DNA from: Paramicrobacterium agarici
GTDB taxonomy: Bacteria > Actinomycetota > Actinomycetes > Actinomycetales > Microbacteriaceae
Assembly (NCBI RefSeq): GCF_002563955.1
Contig: NZ_PDJE01000001.1
Span: forward strand, 310,001 to 374,000
Reading direction: 5' to 3'
Length of the DNA: 64,000 nt
How positions within the stretch are numbered: the first letter of the stretch is position 1; each line of letters opens with the position of its first letter. The notes below the pieces were generated by a model, which was not told where the DNA came from, ran no database searches, and saw nothing but the letters and a program-made list of their open reading frames with translations. Of the stretch, positions 16,000 through 24,211 are shown one piece after another. Position numbers and translations under genes: made by a program.

Positions 16000-16735
16000 A
16001 GTACGGCATCACCCCCGCGAGCATGCTGATGAGCGACGTCCAGACGCCGGTGACCATGAGGATCCCGATAAGGATGAGCAGGATGCCGCCGATGATGTTG
16101 ATCGCGCGGATGTGACGGCGCAGGAACGTGACGCTCTTGGTCGCCCACGTGGCACCTAGGCCTAAGATGACGAACGGAATGCCGAGGCCGAGGCAGTACA
16201 CGAAGCTCAGCAGCGCCCCGCGCCATGGCGAGGCCGAGCCGAAGCTGAGCGACTGGATCGCCACGAGCGTCGGACCGACGCACGGCGCCCAGCCGATGCC
16301 GAACACGACGCCGAGCAGCGGAGCACCGAGAAGCCCCGTCTTCGGCGTCCACGTCGGGCGGAACGTCCTCTGCAAAAACGTCACCTGGCCGATGAACACG
16401 AGGCCCATGAGAATCACGACGGCACCGAGGATCTGCGTGATGAGCGGGCCGTATGCGACGAGCCACTGCCCGAGACTGCCGAAGGCGAAGCCGTACGCCG
16501 TGAAGATCACCGAGAAGCCCGTGATGAACAGCACGACGCCGAGCAGCAGCCGTGCGCGATCGCGCGTCGCCGCCTTTGCCCCCTGCTGCGCCGTCGATGC
16601 ACCGCCGACATAGGCGAGATAGCCGGGAACGAGCGGAAGCACGCACGGCGATGCGAACGAGACGAGGCCTGCGAGCGCCGCAATGGGAATGGCGAGCAGC
16701 AGCTGACCGCTGATGACGATCTCTCCGGGATTCAC
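15983..16735 (-). CDS. ccdA: Cytochrome c biogenesis thiol transporter CcdA
   Basis: CcdA carries reducing power from cytoplasmic thioredoxin across the membrane to ResA-type proteins. The 250-residue, six-helix protein holds the two redox cysteines in ASPCVLPLVPGY (first helix) and GWAPCVGPT (fourth helix), the family signature. It starts with GTG 16735, one base after the resA stop, and overlaps resB. The gene order matches mycobacterial Rv0526-Rv0529. Confidence 0.95.
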   Translation of the reverse strand: MNPGEIVISGQLLLAIPIAALAGLVSFASPCVLPLVPGYLAYVGGASTAQQGAKAATRDRARLLLGVVLFITGFSVIFTAYGFAFGSLGQWLVAYGPLITQILGAVVILMGLVFIGQVTFLQRTFRPTWTPKTGLLGAPLLGVVFGIGWAPCVGPTLVAIQSLSFGSASPWRGALLSFVYCLGLGIPFVILGLGATWATKSVTFLRRHIRAINIIGGILLILIGILMVTGVWTSLISMLAGVMPYFVPAI

Positions 16736-16736
16736 G

Positions 16737-17345
16737 TCACGTCCCTGCCAGGGCGTCTTCGACCAGCGTCGACAGAATCGACGTGTCTTCGATCGCCCCC
16801 AGAATGCGCGCGGCCACCCGGCCCTGCTTGTCCAGCACGATCGTGGTCGGAACGCTGTTGGGCGGAACGGTGTCGGCGAACGCGAGTTTCACACTGCCCG
16901 TGTCGACGTCGATGATCGACGAGTAGCCGACGTCGTAGGTGTCGTTGAACGAGGCGGCGGTTCCCGGCTGGTCGCGCAGGTTGACGCCGACGAACTCGAC
17001 GCCGTCATCGGAGTACTCCTCAAAAACATTGTCGAGAATGGGCGCCTCGGCCCTGCACGGAGCACACGAGGCGTACCAGAAGTTCACGACCACGACGTCG
17101 CCGACGAGGTCGCTCGACGAGATCTCGTCACCTGACTCCGTGGTTCCCGAGAAGTCGACCGGTTCGCCGCGGTCGGGCTCGGCGATCTCCATGACCGAGC
17201 CGTCGCCCGCGATGTACCCCTTGCTGCTTCCCTCTTTGTACTGCTCGGCGAGGGGATCGCTCGAGCAGCCGGCGACCAGAAGCACCGAGGCGAGCGCGGC
17301 TGCGGCGGCCGACAGCATCCGTGTGGTGTGTCGTGCTCGAGTCAT
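16737..17345 (-). CDS. resA: TlpA/ResA-like thiol-disulfide oxidoreductase lipoprotein
   Basis: This membrane-anchored thioredoxin-fold protein keeps the CXXCH cysteines of apocytochrome c reduced. The 202-residue product has a lipoprotein signal (RHTTRMLSAAAAALASVLL, then VAGC|SSD), the active site WYASCAPCRAEAPIL and the late cis-Pro region VPPNSVPTTIVLDKQG. It overlaps the phosphatase stop by ATGA and is followed by ccdA after one base, so reductant supply and acceptor are coupled. Confidence 0.92.
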   Translation of the reverse strand: MTRARHTTRMLSAAAAALASVLLVAGCSSDPLAEQYKEGSSKGYIAGDGSVMEIAEPDRGEPVDFSGTTESGDEISSSDLVGDVVVVNFWYASCAPCRAEAPILDNVFEEYSDDGVEFVGVNLRDQPGTAASFNDTYDVGYSSIIDVDTGSVKLAFADTVPPNSVPTTIVLDKQGRVAARILGAIEDTSILSTLVEDALAGT

Positions 17346-17977
17346 ACGGCACCCACGTCGACGGCACCTGCCGTCAGCAGAAGCGCGGGTTCGGCGTAGC
17401 CCACCTCGACGAAGCGCTTGCCCGTGTGCTCAAGAGTCGTGATGCTCGACAGAGAGCAGCGACGCTTGCGCGGGTCGTGGTGAAGCGGAATGCCCAGGAT
17501 GCTGGAATGGGCCATCCAGATCGGAAGCTGATGGCTCACGAGCACGACGTCGCCTGATTCCGTGTTCTCCCACGCATCGGTGATCGCCTCGAGCATGCGA
17601 GTGACGATGTCGGCGTAGGGCTCGCCCCAGCTGGGCTTGCGGGGGTTGCGCACGGCGTACCAGTTGCGCGGATTGCGCAGTGCGCTGCTCATGCGCATGC
17701 CTTCGAAGTAGTTACTCGGCTCGATCACGCGAGCGTCGTTCTCGATCGAGAGCTCGAACGCCGTCGCAATGGGGGCCGCCGATTCTTGCGTGCGCTGCAG
17801 CGGTGACGCGATCACGCGCGACACGGGCCGTTTGCGCCGCGCCAGATCGTCGGCGGCGGCCTGTGCCATGCTGCGTCCGCGGTCGGAGAGACCGAAACCG
17901 GGAATGCGTCCATACAGCACGCGCGAGGGATTATGCACCTCGCCATGCCGGACGAGGTGGATCTGCGAGGCAACCAC
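17342..17977 (-). CDS. Histidine phosphatase family protein (phosphoglycerate mutase-like)
   Basis: A 211-residue cytosolic phosphatase of the RHG family. The phospho-histidine motif is IHLVRHGEVHNPS at residues 5-17. ASPLQRTQESA and VLVSHQLPIWMAH supply the other pocket residues. I chose GTG 17977 because it directly precedes the conserved N-terminus; the frame is open to 18049, without a ribosome site. The substrate is unknown. It leads the cytochrome c block, the position of Rv0525 in Mycobacterium. Confidence 0.85.
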   Translation of the reverse strand: MVASQIHLVRHGEVHNPSRVLYGRIPGFGLSDRGRSMAQAAADDLARRKRPVSRVIASPLQRTQESAAPIATAFELSIENDARVIEPSNYFEGMRMSSALRNPRNWYAVRNPRKPSWGEPYADIVTRMLEAITDAWENTESGDVVLVSHQLPIWMAHSSILGIPLHHDPRKRRCSLSSITTLEHTGKRFVEVGYAEPALLLTAGAVDVGAV

Positions 17978-18138
17978 GGCCCTTAGTCTACGTTCTGTAG
18001 AGCTAAGAATCTGCCGTGAGCAATCAACGGGTGGCGGCACTCGCTTCACGACGAGGCAAGTAGACTTGTCGAATGCTTCGGGGCAGGCCCGTCGTCACAC
18101 GGCATCCTCCCCTCTTCACCGCCGGAAAGGACCTTTTC

Positions 18139-19923
18139 GTGCTTCGCACTCACAACGCCGGAACACTCGGACTCGAGCACCTGGGCGAGACGGTCACTCT
18201 CGCCGGCTGGGTCGACCGTCGCCGCGATCACGGAGGAGTGGCTTTCATCGATCTGCGTGATGCATCGGGCATCGCTCAGGTCGTCATTCGCGATGAAGAC
18301 GTGGCGCACCCGCTGCGCTCGGAGTTCGTGCTGCAGGTGACGGGCACCGTGCAGAAGCGGCCGGAGGGCAACGCCAACGACAACCTGTCGACGGGGCAGA
18401 TCGAGGTCATCGCCGAGACCGTCATCGTGCTCAACGAGGCCGCGCCGCTGCCGTTTCAGGTGTCGACCGCTCTCGACGGAACCGAGACCATCGGCGAAGA
18501 AGCTCGCCTCAAGCACCGCTACCTCGACTTGCGTCGGCCCGATCCCGCACGTGCCCTGCGCCTGCGCGCGAAAGCGAACAAGGCAGCGCGCGACGTGCTC
18601 GACGAGCGCGAGTTCGTCGAGATCGAGACGCCGACGCTCACGCGCTCCACGCCAGAGGGCGCGCGCGACTTTCTCGTGCCCGCGCGCCTCAACCCCGGCT
18701 CGTGGTACGCGCTGCCGCAGTCCCCGCAGCTGTTCAAGCAGCTGCTCATGGTGGCCGGCATGGAGCGGTACTACCAGATCGCCCGCTGCTACCGCGACGA
18801 GGACTTCCGCGCCGACCGGCAGCCCGAGTTCACGCAGCTCGACATCGAGATGAGCTTTGTCGAGCAGAGCGACATCATCGAAATCGGCGAGAAGATCGTC
18901 TCGGCGCTGTGGAAGCTCATCGGCTACACCGTTCCGACCCCGATTCCGCACATGACGTACGCAGAGGCGATGCAGAAGTACGGCAGCGACAAGCCCGACC
19001 TGCGCTTCGGCCTCGAGATCACTGAGCTCACCGAGTACTTCGCCAACACCGGCTTCCGGGTGTTCCAGAACCCCTATGTCGGCGCGATCGTCTTTCCCGG
19101 TGGCGCATCGACGCCGCGCCGCGGCTTTGATGCGTGGCAGGAATGGGCCCGCGGCCGCGGAGCGAAGGGACTCGCGTACGTCACGATCGCCGAAGATGGC
19201 ACGCTCGGAGGGCCGGTTGCCAAGAACCTCAGCGACGCAGAGCGCGAGGGGCTCGCGGATGCTGTCGGAGCGAAGCCCGGAGATGCGATCTTCTTCGCGG
19301 CGGGAACTCCGCGCGACTCGCGTGCCCTGCTCGGCGCCGCTCGTCTCGAGGTCGGCCGTGCCGCCAACCTCATCGACGACGATGCGTGGGCGTTCGTCTG
19401 GATCGTGGACGCCCCCATGTTCGAGCCGGCCGAGGAAGCCGTGGCCTCAGGCGACGTCGCCGTCGGAGCCGGCCGGTGGACGGCCGTGCATCACGCGTTC
19501 ACGGCGCCGAAGCCGGAGTATCGCGACACGTTCGACACCGACCCCGAACACGCGCTGTCGTACGCGTATGACATCGTCTGCAACGGCAACGAGATCGGCG
19601 GAGGCTCGATCCGTATTCACGAGCGCGACGTTCAAGAGCGCGTCTTCGAGGTGATGGGGCTCGACGAAGAGAACGCGCGCACGAAGTTCGGCTTTCTTCT
19701 CGACGCCTTCGCGTACGGCGCTCCCCCGCACGGCGGAATCGCGTTCGGCTGGGATCGCGTCATCGCCCTGCTCACCGGGTCAGACTCGATTCGGGAGGTC
19801 ATCGCGTTTCCCAAGACCGGAAACGGCTTCGACCCGCTTACGCAGGCCCCCGCGCCCATCACGCCTCAGCAGCGCAAAGAGGCTGGCGTCGACGCCAGGC
19901 CGAAGCAGAGCGACGACGAGTAG
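18139..19923 (+). CDS. aspS: Aspartyl-tRNA synthetase
   Basis: A class II synthetase that charges tRNA-Asp, possibly also tRNA-Asn (I see no gatCAB here to decide). The 594-residue length is right for the bacterial type with an inserted GAD domain. The N-terminal OB fold starts [16 protein letters not shown]. Motif 2 is [19 protein letters not shown] and motif 3 [13 protein letters not shown]. The start is GTG 18139 with AAGGA 8 bases upstream. An in-frame ATG at 18073 lies 6 bases after a TAGACT -10-like element, so a leaderless form 22 residues longer is conceivable. A stem-loop at 19923-19943 follows the stop. Confidence 0.97.
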   Translation: MLRTHNAGTLGLEHLGETVTLAGWVDRRRDHGGVAFIDLRDASGIAQVVIRDEDVAHPLRSEFVLQVTGTVQKRPEGNANDNLSTGQIEVIAETVIVLNEAAPLPFQVSTALDGTETIGEEARLKHRYLDLRRPDPARALRLRAKANKAARDVLDEREFVEIETPTLTRSTPEGARDFLVPARLNPGSWYALPQSPQLFKQLLMVAGMERYYQIARCYRDEDFRADRQPEFTQLDIEMSFVEQSDIIEIGEKIVSALWKLIGYTVPTPIPHMTYAEAMQKYGSDKPDLRFGLEITELTEYFANTGFRVFQNPYVGAIVFPGGASTPRRGFDAWQEWARGRGAKGLAYVTIAEDGTLGGPVAKNLSDAEREGLADAVGAKPGDAIFFAAGTPRDSRALLGAARLEVGRAANLIDDDAWAFVWIVDAPMFEPAEEAVASGDVAVGAGRWTAVHHAFTAPKPEYRDTFDTDPEHALSYAYDIVCNGNEIGGGSIRIHERDVQERVFEVMGLDEENARTKFGFLLDAFAYGAPPHGGIAFGWDRVIALLTGSDSIREVIAFPKTGNGFDPLTQAPAPITPQQRKEAGVDARPKQSDDE

Positions 19924-19943
19924 GCGCGATCTGAGGTCGCGCC
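19923..19943. terminator. Stem-loop between convergent aspS and Dabb gene
   Basis: GGCGCGA and TCGCGCC form a 7-bp stem with a 7-base loop. It begins on the last base of the aspS stop and ends just before the stop of the convergent gene. It probably terminates both transcripts. Confidence 0.6.
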
Positions 19944-19944
19944 G

Positions 19945-20247
19945 CTACGCCTCGAGATCGATGGATGCCCGCTGGGCGACGACGCTGCGGATGTACGCCG
20001 CAACCTCCGCGTGCTCGGGATGCACTTGGTAGGCCTTGAGCGCTGCGACATCGTCGTGCACCGAGATGAGCGCAAGGTCGTAATTCACATCGTCGAACGC
20101 CGCGTTGCGCGTGACCTCGAGTGACTGGATGCCGGCGATGCGCCCCACGAGCGCCTCAAGCCGAGCGGCGATCTCGTTCGCAGCATCCGCCTTTGCTGCG
20201 TCGTCGTCCCCCGCGAGCGTCCACATCACGATGTGCTTGATGGCCAT
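19945..20247 (-). CDS. Dabb family protein (stress-responsive alpha/beta barrel)
   Basis: A 100-residue protein of the dimeric ferredoxin-like Dabb family. It has the N-terminal IKHIVMWTL strand, a central helix, and YDLALISVHDDVAALKAYQVHPEH, where the HPEH segment is characteristic. The family includes stress-induced proteins and some cyclases, with no single reaction. It lies 9 bp downstream of the glutaredoxin-like gene and is probably cotranscribed with it. Confidence 0.85.
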   Translation of the reverse strand: MAIKHIVMWTLAGDDDAAKADAANEIAARLEALVGRIAGIQSLEVTRNAAFDDVNYDLALISVHDDVAALKAYQVHPEHAEVAAYIRSVVAQRASIDLEA

Positions 20248-20256
20248 GGTTCCCCC

Positions 20257-20517
20257 TCAGGCGTCGTCTTCGGTCAGCGCTGACGCGAGACGACGCTCGT
20301 CGACGCGCCAGAAGGTGTGCTGCTCGCCGTCGATCAGTACAACGGGAATCTGCTCCCAGTAGCGCTCGTACAGAGCGGTGTCGTCGAGAATCGATTTCTC
20401 TTCGAGAGTCACGGATGCTGCAGAGGGAATCTGCGTGAGCACCCGCTCGATCGCGCCTCGGGCATCGTCGCACAGGTGGCACTCCGGTTTGCCGATGAGC
20501 GTGACGGTTATTGTCAT
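20257..20517 (-). CDS. Glutaredoxin-like family protein
   Basis: An 86-residue thioredoxin-fold protein with KPECHLCDDARG near the N-terminus, giving a CHLC redox pair, and the later IPVVLIDGEQH segment that supplies the cis-proline. This form (DUF836-like) matches the Rv0508-type protein of mycobacteria. Its targets are unknown. The next gene downstream is the Dabb gene. Confidence 0.87.
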   Translation of the reverse strand: MTITVTLIGKPECHLCDDARGAIERVLTQIPSAASVTLEEKSILDDTALYERYWEQIPVVLIDGEQHTFWRVDERRLASALTEDDA

Positions 20518-20550
20518 GCGACCAGCCTAACGGCCCCGTGCGACGACGCC

Positions 20551-20835
20551 CTAGGCATCAACGTCCCAGTCGGTCTGGTTGATCAGCGCACGGACGATCC
20601 CGTCCCAGTCACTCCCCTGATGAAGGGGTTCGGTGTAGCCGGCAGGGATCCCCCCGTACACGGGCAGCCCATCTTCGCCGTCTTCGTCCAGGAGCACGAG
20701 CCGTCCATACGGCGCTCGCGAGATCATCTCGGTGACCACCCATGTTCTCTCCATCGACGGGACGATGCCGAACGTGCGTCCCTTGTGCTCGATGTTCAGC
20801 TGACGCGTTGTGCTGGGTCCCTGCTGCGTTGGCAT
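20551..20835 (-). CDS. Conserved hypothetical protein, 94 residues
   Basis: I do not recognise a family. The product is soluble and acidic, with a beta-rich start (RTFGIVPSMERTWVVTEM), an Asp/Glu/Gly turn (LLDEDGEDGLPVYGG) and Trp residues in SDWDGIVRALINQTDWDVDA. Base and codon use match the neighbours, supporting a real gene. It lies 33 bp upstream of the glutaredoxin-like gene in the same direction. Confidence 0.6.
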   Translation of the reverse strand: MPTQQGPSTTRQLNIEHKGRTFGIVPSMERTWVVTEMISRAPYGRLVLLDEDGEDGLPVYGGIPAGYTEPLHQGSDWDGIVRALINQTDWDVDA

Positions 20836-20939
20836 GTCGCCTCCTCACCTGTGCAATGCATCGTTCCCCCAACGGTCGCTTCCCCCCACGGGGAACGACA
20901 AGGCGGTTGCGCTATCGGCGACGGAGCGCTAGGCGCACC

Positions 20940-20969
20940 AAAAAGCGCCAAGGCAGAACCCTGGCGCTT
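20940..20969 (-). terminator. Rho-independent terminator of bS22
   Basis: AAGCGCCA at 20943-20950 pairs with TGGCGCTT at 20962-20969, and the stem extends inward with one mismatch. On the minus strand it ends in a TTTTT run. It lies 18 bases after the bS22 stop and is the most classical terminator in the window. Confidence 0.85.
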
Positions 20970-20987
20970 CGGTGCAGTCCCGTGAGA

Positions 20988-21086
20988 CTACTTCTTGTTG
21001 CGACGCTGGTGGCGCGTCTTGCGAAGAAGTTTGCGGTGCTTCTTCTTCGCCATGCGCTTGCGACGCTTCTTGATAACTGAACCCAC
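20988..21086 (-). CDS. Small ribosomal protein bS22 (32 residues)
   Basis: A 32-residue, very basic peptide starting GTG at 21086 behind a GTGAGG ribosome site. It begins MGSVIKKRRKRM and ends RHQRRNKK. It matches the actinobacterial protein first listed as Rv0500B and later seen in mycobacterial 30S structures as bS22, bound near the decoding region. At this size it is easily missed. It is followed by its own terminator. The HTH gene 94 bp upstream completes the Rv0500A-Rv0500B pair. Confidence 0.93.
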   Translation of the reverse strand: MGSVIKKRRKRMAKKKHRKLLRKTRHQRRNKK

Positions 21087-21180
21087 GTAAACCTCACAAA
21101 AGTATTGGGTCTGGCCGCGCGTGCCGCGGCCGGCATAAAAGGCCTCGGGTTAGTTTACCCGAATTTCGTGCGTACTCGTG

Positions 21181-21375
21181 TCACGCAGAATCTGCGACGT
21201 TGCGCGTGATGGCATCAGCGATCGCCGACTCGGGAACGCGAAAGGACCGCCCGAAGCGAATAGCGGGCAGCTCGCCGGCGTGAACCATGCGGTAGACGGT
21301 CATCTTCGAGACCCGCATCATGTCGGCGACCTCGGCGACGGTCAGAAACCGCACGTCGTCGAATTCTTTAGCCAC
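21181..21375 (-). CDS. Excisionase-type small HTH regulator (Rv0500A-like)
   Basis: A 64-residue DNA-binding protein of the MerR/excisionase superfamily (BldC-like size). The recognition region is FLTVAEVADMMRVSKMTVYR, followed by the wing VHAGELPAIRFGRSFRVPES. The start is GTG 21375 behind AAAGGGGG. A longer frame to 21543 has no ribosome site and would overlap the Xre gene. In mycobacteria the same gene sits between proC and bS22. Here proC lies 5.4 kb away, and the gap holds the Xre/ABC/ArsR and Trk genes. The target is unknown. Confidence 0.88.
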   Translation of the reverse strand: MAKEFDDVRFLTVAEVADMMRVSKMTVYRMVHAGELPAIRFGRSFRVPESAIADAITRNVADSA

Positions 21376-21539
21376 GAGGCCCCCTTTCGTCACGTCAGTC
21401 ACACGGCTCACAACAACATTACTGTGAAACCTGAGTGAATGTCGAGCAGAAGCCGATGGGGGCATGACCATCGGTGCGCGAATCCGCTCGCATTGACGAA
21501 GTGACCCGCTTTCGGGCAGTCCCTGCGATGGCAGTCGCA

Positions 21540-21761
21540 TCACCCGATGCGCCGGAACTCCTCGAGCGAGAAGAGAACTTCAACGGGTACGTCAAAGTAC
21601 TCGGCGATCTTCAGAGCGAGATACAGACTGGGACTGTATTCGCCACGTTCGAGGTAGCCGATGGTCTGATAGTGGACGCCGAGAGCTTCCGCGAGCGACC
21701 GACGCGAGACGCGGCGCTCGGCGCGCAGCATCGCGATGCGGTTATGAACCGTCTCGGCCAC
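21540..21761 (-). CDS. Xre-family HTH regulator linked to an ABC exporter
   Basis: A 73-residue Cro/CI-type DNA-binding protein: RIAMLRAERRVSRRSLAEAL, VHYQTIGYLERGEYSPSL (recognition helix) and ALKIAEYFDVPVEVLFS, with no ligand domain. Small regulators of this type commonly follow membrane-protein genes they control. It starts 6 bp after the ABC permease stop, so the three genes form one operon. It may bind the inverted repeat at 23597-23618. Confidence 0.88.
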   Translation of the reverse strand: MAETVHNRIAMLRAERRVSRRSLAEALGVHYQTIGYLERGEYSPSLYLALKIAEYFDVPVEVLFSLEEFRRIG

Positions 21762-21767
21762 GTTCGG

Positions 21768-22652
21768 CTAAACCCCCCACTGCTGCTGAACGTCCAGGCG
21801 GCGCGCGGCAAGCGTCGACCCCGATTCTCGGCGCGCCATCCGGCCGAGGAGCTTCGGAGCGATGGCGAGACACACGACCGCCCACGCGGCCAGAACGATG
21901 AACACCCATTCCAGTCGCCAGGACCCAGAGATTTCGACGGCGGACATCGCGTCAGGCAGCAGCGAGGCCCGCAGCCCGAGGCCGTACCAATACAGCGGGA
22001 AGGCCTGTGCGACTCCCTGCAGCCACCCGGGGAGCGCGACGATCGGATAGAAGATTCCTGAAATGCCGACGAGCACCAAGACTGGCATCATCACGAAACC
22101 CATGAACTTCGGGTTGGAGACAAGTGCTCCGAGAACGGCGCCAATCGCCAAGGTGGACACCATTCCGAGCACGAGCACGGAAGCGAAGAGCAGCCAGCGC
22201 AATGGCGAAGCGAACTCCAGACCGTCGAAGAGCAGCAGCCCGACAACGAGCATCAGAAGTGCGGAGACCACGGTGGAGATGAGATTTGCCGTGATTTCCC
22301 CGACAAGATAGCCCGTTGTTCCGCCCGGTACCGATTTTGAGCGCAGGAGAGTGCCGTTCGTGCGATCCATGGAGAGGACTCCCACGATCCCCATGACACC
22401 GCTAAACAGAACGCCCATCGCGATGACGCCGGGCAGTCCCATCGCTCCGAGATCGACGGATGCGCCGCCGAATGTTCCCTGCGACAGAAAGATCAGCGAC
22501 ACAACCATCAGCGTCATCATCACGAGGGTGCCGACGATCTCACTCGGAGTAGTCAGCTGAATGCGCGCCGAGATCAACCCGCGCTTCAGGCCGGTCTTGT
22601 AGGTGCTCACCGTCGGGTTGTACCGAGGGGTTCTCCTCACAACCGTCGTCAT
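21768..22652 (-). CDS. ABC-2 type exporter permease
   Basis: A 294-residue membrane subunit with about six helices, such as IVGTLVMMTLMVVSLIF, GVIAMGVLFSGVMGIVGVL and GFVMMPVLVLVGISGIFYPI. It has the ABC-2 layout seen in drug or lantibiotic self-protection exporters. The start overlaps the ATPase stop by ATGA. The substrate is not predictable from the sequence. Confidence 0.88.
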   Translation of the reverse strand: MTTVVRRTPRYNPTVSTYKTGLKRGLISARIQLTTPSEIVGTLVMMTLMVVSLIFLSQGTFGGASVDLGAMGLPGVIAMGVLFSGVMGIVGVLSMDRTNGTLLRSKSVPGGTTGYLVGEITANLISTVVSALLMLVVGLLLFDGLEFASPLRWLLFASVLVLGMVSTLAIGAVLGALVSNPKFMGFVMMPVLVLVGISGIFYPIVALPGWLQGVAQAFPLYWYGLGLRASLLPDAMSAVEISGSWRLEWVFIVLAAWAVVCLAIAPKLLGRMARRESGSTLAARRLDVQQQWGV

Positions 22653-23590
22653 CGCGCTGCCTCCTCGAACGCTGTTGCCTCAATCGTGCCGCCACTCTCG
22701 AACTCCTCGACGAGCGACAGGTAGGCGTCTTCAAGCGTTGCACGACGAATCTGCAGGTCGGCCACGCCGGCATCGTGCTCCAACAGCTCGCGCACGAACT
22801 GCGTTGAGTCCTCGGCGACGTGGAGGTGTTGCTGCCCGTGCGCGCGCCAACTGATCTCGGCAGTGCGTGACACCGCGCTCGTCAGTTCGAATGGGGTGCC
22901 GTCGGCGATGATTCGCCCGCCTGCGAGAATGACGATGCGACTGGCCAGCGCCTCGGCTTCGGCCAGATCGTGTGTTGTCAGCATGATCGTGATGCCTTCC
23001 ATGTCGCTCAGTCGATGGATGAGGTCGTGAAAGTCCCGGCGTGCACGCGGGTCGAACCCCGTCGTCGGTTCGTCGAGAAACAGCAGGGAGGGCTTGCCGA
23101 TGATGGCGAGCGCCACATCAAGACGCCGCCGCTGCCCGCCTGAAAGAGTCTGCAGCTTCTGCTGTGCCTGCTCGGTCAGCCCAACCATGTCCAGCAGCTC
23201 GTCCGCCTCCCACGGGTCGACATATGGGCGGTAGAAGTCGGCCAGATGCGATAGCAACTGGCGCGGCCGCCATTTGCCGTGATCGGTCGATGCTTGAAGG
23301 ACCATCCCGATCTGCGACCGCCAGCCGTCGTCGCCTCGCGCCGGATCGCTGCCGAGGACGGAGACACTCCCTGACGAGGGTGTGCGGAATCCCTCGAGGA
23401 TCTCGATCGTCGTGCTCTTTCCCGCCCCATTCGGCCCGAGCATCGCCACGATCTCGTCTTCGTGGATGTCGAGCTGAAGACCATCGAGAACGGTCTTGTC
23501 TCCGTAACTCATGCGCAGATCGGAGACAGAGATGATCGGCGTTCGTGACGCCGTCTGCGATGATTCCACGTCTACCCCATCTAAGATCAT
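22649..23590 (-). CDS. ABC exporter ATP-binding protein
   Basis: A 313-residue ATPase with Walker A LGPNGAGKSTT, Q-loop VLQAS, signature LSGGQRRRLDVAL, Walker B LLFLDEPTTGFD and H-loop LTTHD. A C-terminal extension of about 80 residues resembles the regulatory tail of drug-exporter ATPases. The start is ATG 23590, or GTG seven codons in; neither has a strong ribosome site, so the transcript may be nearly leaderless. An inverted repeat ends 7 bp upstream. Confidence 0.92.
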   Translation of the reverse strand: MILDGVDVESSQTASRTPIISVSDLRMSYGDKTVLDGLQLDIHEDEIVAMLGPNGAGKSTTIEILEGFRTPSSGSVSVLGSDPARGDDGWRSQIGMVLQASTDHGKWRPRQLLSHLADFYRPYVDPWEADELLDMVGLTEQAQQKLQTLSGGQRRRLDVALAIIGKPSLLFLDEPTTGFDPRARRDFHDLIHRLSDMEGITIMLTTHDLAEAEALASRIVILAGGRIIADGTPFELTSAVSRTAEISWRAHGQQHLHVAEDSTQFVRELLEHDAGVADLQIRRATLEDAYLSLVEEFESGGTIEATAFEEAAR

Positions 23591-23596
23591 GTACAG

Positions 23597-23618
23597 GATG
23601 TAGTACTTATGCTACATC
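23597..23618. promoter_or_regulatory. Inverted repeat operator before the ABC operon
   Basis: GATGTAG and CTACATC flank an 8-base AT-rich spacer (TACTTATG). The repeat is 7 bp upstream of the ABC ATPase start, where the -10 element would lie, so a bound protein would block transcription. The candidate binders are the Xre protein encoded by the same operon and the ArsR-type protein just upstream. Confidence 0.6.
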
Positions 23619-23691
23619 TTTGACGTGCAGAAGTGCATGGCAGCCGCGGAATACGCGTCACGGCGAGGCGAGCCGGTCGCTGACGAGACGG

Positions 23692-24138
23692 CTATTCGCC
23701 AGATCTGCCGAATCGCTTGCCCATCGCCGTGACGGCGTTCGAGACGCGCTTGCGCGTTCCCGCGGCGACGTGCCCTATCGCGTCGGCAACCTGCTTGGCC
23801 TGCTCGGGCAGATGAGCTTCGATCTCGCGTTTGAGATCCTGCTCGCTGAAGTCAACGCTCAGAAAGGGGATGAGCCAGTCTTCGACGGCTTCGAGAGGCT
23901 CGCTGTCGAGTGAGTAGTAGCGGTGCTGCCCTTCTTCGCGCACCTCCACGAGCCCGGCTTCGCGCAGCACCTTGAGGTGCTTGGAGACGGTTGGCTGGCT
24001 CAGTCCCAGCCCGGCGACGATCTCGGAGACGCTTGTTCCGCGCGCGGCACCGCTCTCATCGAGGGAATGACGTTCGCGAAGCACGCGCAAGATGTCCCTT
24101 CTTGTTCCGTCTGCGATAACGTCAAAGATGTCGGCCAT
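23692..24138 (-). CDS. ArsR-family winged-helix regulator
   Basis: A 148-residue regulator: MADIFDVIADGTRRDILRVL, then the recognition region LSQPTVSKHLKVLREAGLVEV and wing REEGQHRYYSLD. No cysteine cluster suits metal binding. The C-terminal part (QAKQVADAIGHVAAGTRKRV) is helical and may respond to another signal. It is encoded 101 bp upstream of the ABC operon in the same direction and is divergent from trkH. The ABC exporter or trkHA could be its target. Confidence 0.85.
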   Translation of the reverse strand: MADIFDVIADGTRRDILRVLRERHSLDESGAARGTSVSEIVAGLGLSQPTVSKHLKVLREAGLVEVREEGQHRYYSLDSEPLEAVEDWLIPFLSVDFSEQDLKREIEAHLPEQAKQVADAIGHVAAGTRKRVSNAVTAMGKRFGRSGE

Positions 24139-24211
24139 GTATCAAGGTTAGTAAGTCCCGCGGCGGAGTACCATTGCGAGGCGTATCAGCTCCAACTCAA
24201 GTGAGGTCTTC

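Noticed and set aside
21376..21543. Longer N-terminus for the small HTH gene
   Set aside because: No ribosome site and it would overlap the Xre gene; GTG 21375 has a strong site and leaves the normal family length.
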